In this document: positions 60,910 to 64,000 of the stretch, piece after piece
How positions within the stretch are numbered: position 1 is the stretch's first letter
Layout: each line of letters starts with the position of its first letter
Origin: Paenibacillus zeisoli
Lineage (GTDB): Bacteria; Bacillota; Bacilli; Paenibacillales; Paenibacillaceae
Direction: 5' to 3'
DNA: 64,000 bases
Assembly (NCBI RefSeq): GCF_003994465.1
Contig: NZ_RZNX01000001.1
Coordinates: 1-64,000 of the forward strand
Position numbers and translations under genes: made by a program
The notes under the pieces: generated by a model
What the model was told of the DNA's origin: nothing
The model's input: the letters and a program-made list of their open reading frames with translations, nothing else
Database searches by the model: none

Positions 60910-62940
60910 ATGTACCAGGGAAAGTCGCTAAATCGAATAATTTGTATAGCTCTATTAGTTCTATGTGTATTGGGAAGTGTTGCTTATGTTGGTCCCTCTC
61001 CACAGGCTAATGCGGAGGCTGCAGCAGGAAAGGGCCCTTCCTCAGCAGATGAAGTAAAAGCATTTGCAGATGCATTTTTTAACCGAGCTGAAATTCGGTC
61101 AAAACTGGCAGGTGCGGCGTTTGTAGTCGTTAGCGACAATAAAGTCCTGCTGAACCAAGGTTACGGTTACGCTAATCTGGAGAGTAAGCAACCGATTGAG
61201 CCGGATAAGACTTTATTCCGGGTTGCTTCGGTCACAAAGGTATTTACAGCAACCACAGTAATGCAGCTGGCGGAACAGGGGCGAATTAACCTTGAAGACA
61301 ATGTGGACAAGTATATAGGCGGGATGAAGATTCCCAACCACACCGATAGCCCGCTAAAAGTAAAGCACTTGCTAACCCATACCACCGGTTTTGATTTCAC
61401 GGATAACTTGAAACCGAACAGTACCGATCTGGACACCGTAACTTCGTTGGAGTCATTCATACAAGAAAGATTACCAACCGTAGTGCGTAAGCCTGGACAG
61501 GCCTATCGTTACGATAACTTTGCTTCTGATTTGCAGGGCTACCTCGTACAGAGTGTGGTTGGACAGCCTTTCGAGCAAGTGGTTCGTGAACATATCTTTC
61601 AGCCGCTTCACATGAATAACAGTTACTTGGGTCTGAATAGTAAGCTGGCTCAGCGTCTGGCTACTGGATACAACAGTAAGAACCAGCCTATTCAGCCTTA
61701 TACGGATACTCCCACCATCTCTCCATCAGGTGGATTGATCTCGACAAGCACAGATATCTCCAAATTCATGCTGGCTCAGCTGAATGGGGGAAAGCTTGGC
61801 GAAGCGGCAATTCTTAAGCCAGAGACGGTCTCAGAAATGCAAAAGGTTCATGTAGGAATTCTGCCTGAGCTGCCAAATATGGGCTACGGATTTGAGATGT
61901 TCTACCACTCTTTATACAACGGACAGAAAGTGGTTGAGAAAAGCGGGGACCACAGCGGTTATCATAGTTATATGTGGCTGCTGCCTGATCGAAAGGTGGG
62001 TGGTTTCATTGTAACCAACAGTGATTCAATTGATGTACGTACAGAGTTGTTTAAGGAATTCATGGATCATTATTATCCTGCCGATCAGAAGCCTCGTCCC
62101 GCGATTACACTCTCTGCCAAGGACCTAGCCAAATTTGAAGGATCATACCGCTATTTGCGAATTCCCATGCAGGTCTTCGATGTTAAGCTTGAAGACGAAC
62201 ATCTAAGCATTAGTACTCCGGTTGGAGTGAAAAAGCTAAAACCGGTAGGAGATCTATTATTCGAGGATGAGGATGGGAGAATGGCTGCATTCAAAGCGGA
62301 TGAGAAGGGGGTCATCAGCCATCTTTATTATATGATACCGGATGCATGGAGTGAGCGAGTAGAAGACCAACCGCCTTACTCAGATGTTCCTGTGAATCAT
62401 CCCTATGCTGGATATATTAACGATTTGCGCAAACTAAACGCGTTTCCTGTAAATACGAGCTCAGCATTTGCACCCGAGAAGACGATGACCCGGGGTGAAT
62501 TTAGTGCCGATCTAGTCGGTCTTATAGGGATACAACCCACTCAATCCCCGGTCCAATTCAAAGATACAGTAGGCCACCGATTTGCTGCCCAAATCCAGAC
62601 TTTAGTTGAATACGGCGCCGTTAACGGTTATGCGAAGGACAAGTTTGAACCCGACAGGCCGATTACCAGAGAAGAGGCTGCTGTCCTGTTGTGGAGAATT
62701 AGCCAGCAGTTCGCAAATACAGACGTATCAGCAAAGCTTAGCGGAATTACCGACTTATGGGCAAAGCCTGCTGTCGAATTTGTAATAGGTTCCGGTCTTT
62801 ATGGTCCAGAAGTAAGGACGAACCAAGACGGATTGGCAAATTATCACTCGCGCAGTCCTATGCTCAGGCAGGAGGCGGCTGCTCTTCTAACCAAGGCGGC
62901 ACGATTCATTTTGACGCAACAGGCCAAGGGAAAAGTTTAA
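60910..62940 (+). CDS. Surface beta-lactamase-fold serine hydrolase with C-terminal SLH domains
   Basis: A 676-residue exported protein. A signal peptide (to about residue 35) precedes a class C beta-lactamase/DD-peptidase-like domain (about 50-400) with S107-V-T-K as the catalytic pair, Y-D-N in YRYDNFAS as the second motif and HSG (GDHSGYHS) in place of KTG. A small beta domain (about 405-485) leads to about three S-layer homology modules (about 490-670) that should tether it to wall polysaccharide. Its activity may be esterase, peptidase or beta-lactam hydrolysis; the HSG triad favours esterase or DD-peptidase-like. AAGGAG precedes the ATG. Confidence 0.9.
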   Translation: MYQGKSLNRIICIALLVLCVLGSVAYVGPSPQANAEAAAGKGPSSADEVKAFADAFFNRAEIRSKLAGAAFVVVSDNKVLLNQGYGYANLESKQPIEPDKTLFRVASVTKVFTATTVMQLAEQGRINLEDNVDKYIGGMKIPNHTDSPLKVKHLLTHTTGFDFTDNLKPNSTDLDTVTSLESFIQERLPTVVRKPGQAYRYDNFASDLQGYLVQSVVGQPFEQVVREHIFQPLHMNNSYLGLNSKLAQRLATGYNSKNQPIQPYTDTPTISPSGGLISTSTDISKFMLAQLNGGKLGEAAILKPETVSEMQKVHVGILPELPNMGYGFEMFYHSLYNGQKVVEKSGDHSGYHSYMWLLPDRKVGGFIVTNSDSIDVRTELFKEFMDHYYPADQKPRPAITLSAKDLAKFEGSYRYLRIPMQVFDVKLEDEHLSISTPVGVKKLKPVGDLLFEDEDGRMAAFKADEKGVISHLYYMIPDAWSERVEDQPPYSDVPVNHPYAGYINDLRKLNAFPVNTSSAFAPEKTMTRGEFSADLVGLIGIQPTQSPVQFKDTVGHRFAAQIQTLVEYGAVNGYAKDKFEPDRPITREEAAVLLWRISQQFANTDVSAKLSGITDLWAKPAVEFVIGSGLYGPEVRTNQDGLANYHSRSPMLRQEAAALLTKAARFILTQQAKGKV

Positions 62941-63091
62941 GCAAGGGGATCAAGAAGCTGTACGAATTAACTTTTTTTCATAATTAACACAAAAAGGTTT
63001 TACTCGGCATTGTCCTTATGGCATAATCGGGATTGATTGTATAAGTTAACTTATGGAATGGATTCCGTTATTAGGAAAGGAAGAAGTAGGG

Positions 63092-63667
63092 ATGATTGCT
63101 AAAAAAAGTTTAATGTGGCTGCCCAGCCTAATGCTTACTATGGCCATGACCGCTTGCGGGAGCACCACAACGATTAAGACAGAGAATGGAACGGCTGAGG
63201 TGAAGAAGGACGGGAGCGAGTTCACCGTGAATAGCAAAGATGGGGAGACGACAACGTTCAAAAGTCAGGATGACAATACGTTTCAGATTGAGAGCAATAA
63301 AAACGATGGATCCGGAGGGAAAACCACAGTAAAGAGCAGCACTGAAATCCCAGCCAGCTTCCCTAAGGACATCCCGCTCCCGGATGATGCCAAGACCACG
63401 GGTTCCATTGAAACGAACGCTGATGGCAAGGAGTCCATTATTGTTACCATCCATACGGATAAAGAGCTTAGTGAACTTGAGACCATGTACAAACAATACT
63501 TCAAAGACAATAACGTTAGCAATTCTATGCAAATGGTACAATCGGGTGCGATTCTCTTCTCTGGAGAACTTGAGGGGCATATGATATCGATCTCCGGCAG
63601 TCCATCAGGGGATGCGGCTGAAGGAATGGACTTGTCCATCAGCTGGACGGAGAATGAAGCCAAATAA
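63092..63667 (+). CDS. Lipoprotein of unknown function
   Basis: A 191-residue lipoprotein with the lipobox MTAC near residue 22. The mature part begins with a Thr/Lys/Asp/Gly-rich, weakly repetitive segment (about 25-75, of the type TxxK.DG..), followed by a compact domain (about 80-185) with IPASFPKDIPLPDDA and MISISGSPSG. No enzyme motif is visible. ATG 63092 gives the correct signal peptide; an ATG at 63053 would add 13 residues before it. GGAAGAAGTAGGG precedes the ATG. A strong bidirectional terminator follows. Confidence 0.78.
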   Translation: MIAKKSLMWLPSLMLTMAMTACGSTTTIKTENGTAEVKKDGSEFTVNSKDGETTTFKSQDDNTFQIESNKNDGSGGKTTVKSSTEIPASFPKDIPLPDDAKTTGSIETNADGKESIIVTIHTDKELSELETMYKQYFKDNNVSNSMQMVQSGAILFSGELEGHMISISGSPSGDAAEGMDLSISWTENEAK

Positions 63668-63688
63668 ACTTACGTAAAAATGAATTAC

Positions 63689-63731
63689 AAAGAACACCGC
63701 CTCCGTCTATCGATGGAAGCGGTGTTCTTTA
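63689..63731. terminator. Bidirectional terminator between convergent genes
   Basis: AAAGAACACCGCCTCC pairs with GGAAGCGGTGTTCTTT around a short loop. Confidence 0.82.
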
Positions 63732-63743
63732 GGCTAATCCATG

Positions 63744-63902
63744 TTATTTCAAATCCTCATTCGTGAAAGGAACCGGCTTGGCAACCCACTCATCTGCTTC
63801 CGGCTCAATATCTACGCCATTCTCCATTTTCTTCTGCTCCGCTAGAGAATCACGGTTCTTATCCTGCTCATTACGAACTTGATCTTCTGATTTCTGATTC
63901 AT
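63744..63902 (-). CDS. Short hydrophilic protein
   Basis: A 53-residue protein rich in Glu, Asp, Lys and Gln (MNQKSEDQV start, PVPFTNEDLK end), with no membrane segment. AAGGAGG lies eight bases before ATG 63902; an upstream in-frame ATG at 63935 would overlap the ribosome site. Its composition resembles small acidic hydrophilic proteins of spore formers; family unknown. It converges with the lipoprotein gene. Confidence 0.7.
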   Translation of the reverse strand: MNQKSEDQVRNEQDKNRDSLAEQKKMENGVDIEPEADEWVAKPVPFTNEDLK

Positions 63903-64000
63903 GTGTAATTCCTCCTTAGGATAGCTTGTCTTCAAACTTCAAACTTGCATAACCTTTACTTATACTTACCCGAAACCTAAATTTGCAAACGTAAATTTTC

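Overview
The window looks like a chromosomal segment of an endospore-forming, low-to-medium-GC Gram-positive bacterium, most likely Paenibacillus or a close relative (inference). Supporting signs are strong AAGGAGG-type ribosome binding sites, frequent TTG and GTG starts, U-tailed intrinsic terminators, a SigA-type sigma factor, S-layer homology (SLH) domains, copper-amine-oxidase-like N-terminal domains on wall enzymes, and collagen-like/DUF4183 proteins of the kind found on spore surfaces. I see 57 protein-coding genes, one cut by the left edge. I see no rRNA, tRNA, CRISPR array, phage or intact insertion sequence.

Layout. 1-8.0 kb: two near-identical small repeat-family proteins, a NiaP-like transporter, and a giant soluble hybrid histidine kinase with about 20 HAMP modules. 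8.2-16.5 kb: a secreted propeller-like protein, a CNNM/CorC membrane protein, two paralogous secreted TIM-barrel glycosidase-like proteins, DegV and an NlpC/P60 lipoprotein. 16.8-21.1 kb: a DUF2167 membrane protein, then a tight five-gene operon of a DUF1796 papain-like peptidase, an unknown protein, a Gly/Ser-rich lipoprotein ending in Gly-Gly, a glutathionylspermidine-synthase-like ATP-grasp ligase and a DUF350 membrane protein. This operon is the most interesting candidate system here. 21.1-24.4 kb: two DUF4183 genes (one collagen-like) and a YcgQ/YcgR-type permease pair. 24.9-28.6 kb: a sigA-like gene without dnaG beside it, a zinc-ribbon protein and a TetR/drug-exporter pair.

28.9-37.7 kb: zwf and gnd of the oxidative pentose phosphate pathway, a polysaccharide deacetylase, a PAP2 phosphatase, a radical SAM protein, a DUF445 protein and a DinG/XPD-like Fe-S helicase. 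38.1-39.7 kb: mqnB-mqnD of the futalosine menaquinone pathway, with unusually GC-rich mqnB. 39.9-49.0 kb: transporters (two MFS, one EamA), a DedA-like protein, a MerR-SDR pair and a GT-C glycosyltransferase. 49.3-57.4 kb: a quinone-reductase-like gene with its own MerR regulator behind a textbook 19-bp-spacer promoter, a second deacetylase, a three-gene ABC-2 exporter, and an MFS-TetR pair. 57.5-64 kb: a mini-catalase, a secreted orphan, two small cytosolic proteins, an SLH-anchored beta-lactamase-fold protein, a lipoprotein and a short hydrophilic protein.

The overall theme is envelope building and remodelling together with efflux: five MFS carriers, one EamA carrier and one ABC exporter, several beside their own regulators. 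Housekeeping genes (sigA, zwf/gnd, mqnBD) are interspersed. Functions are assigned by recognising family motifs by eye; no database search was run.
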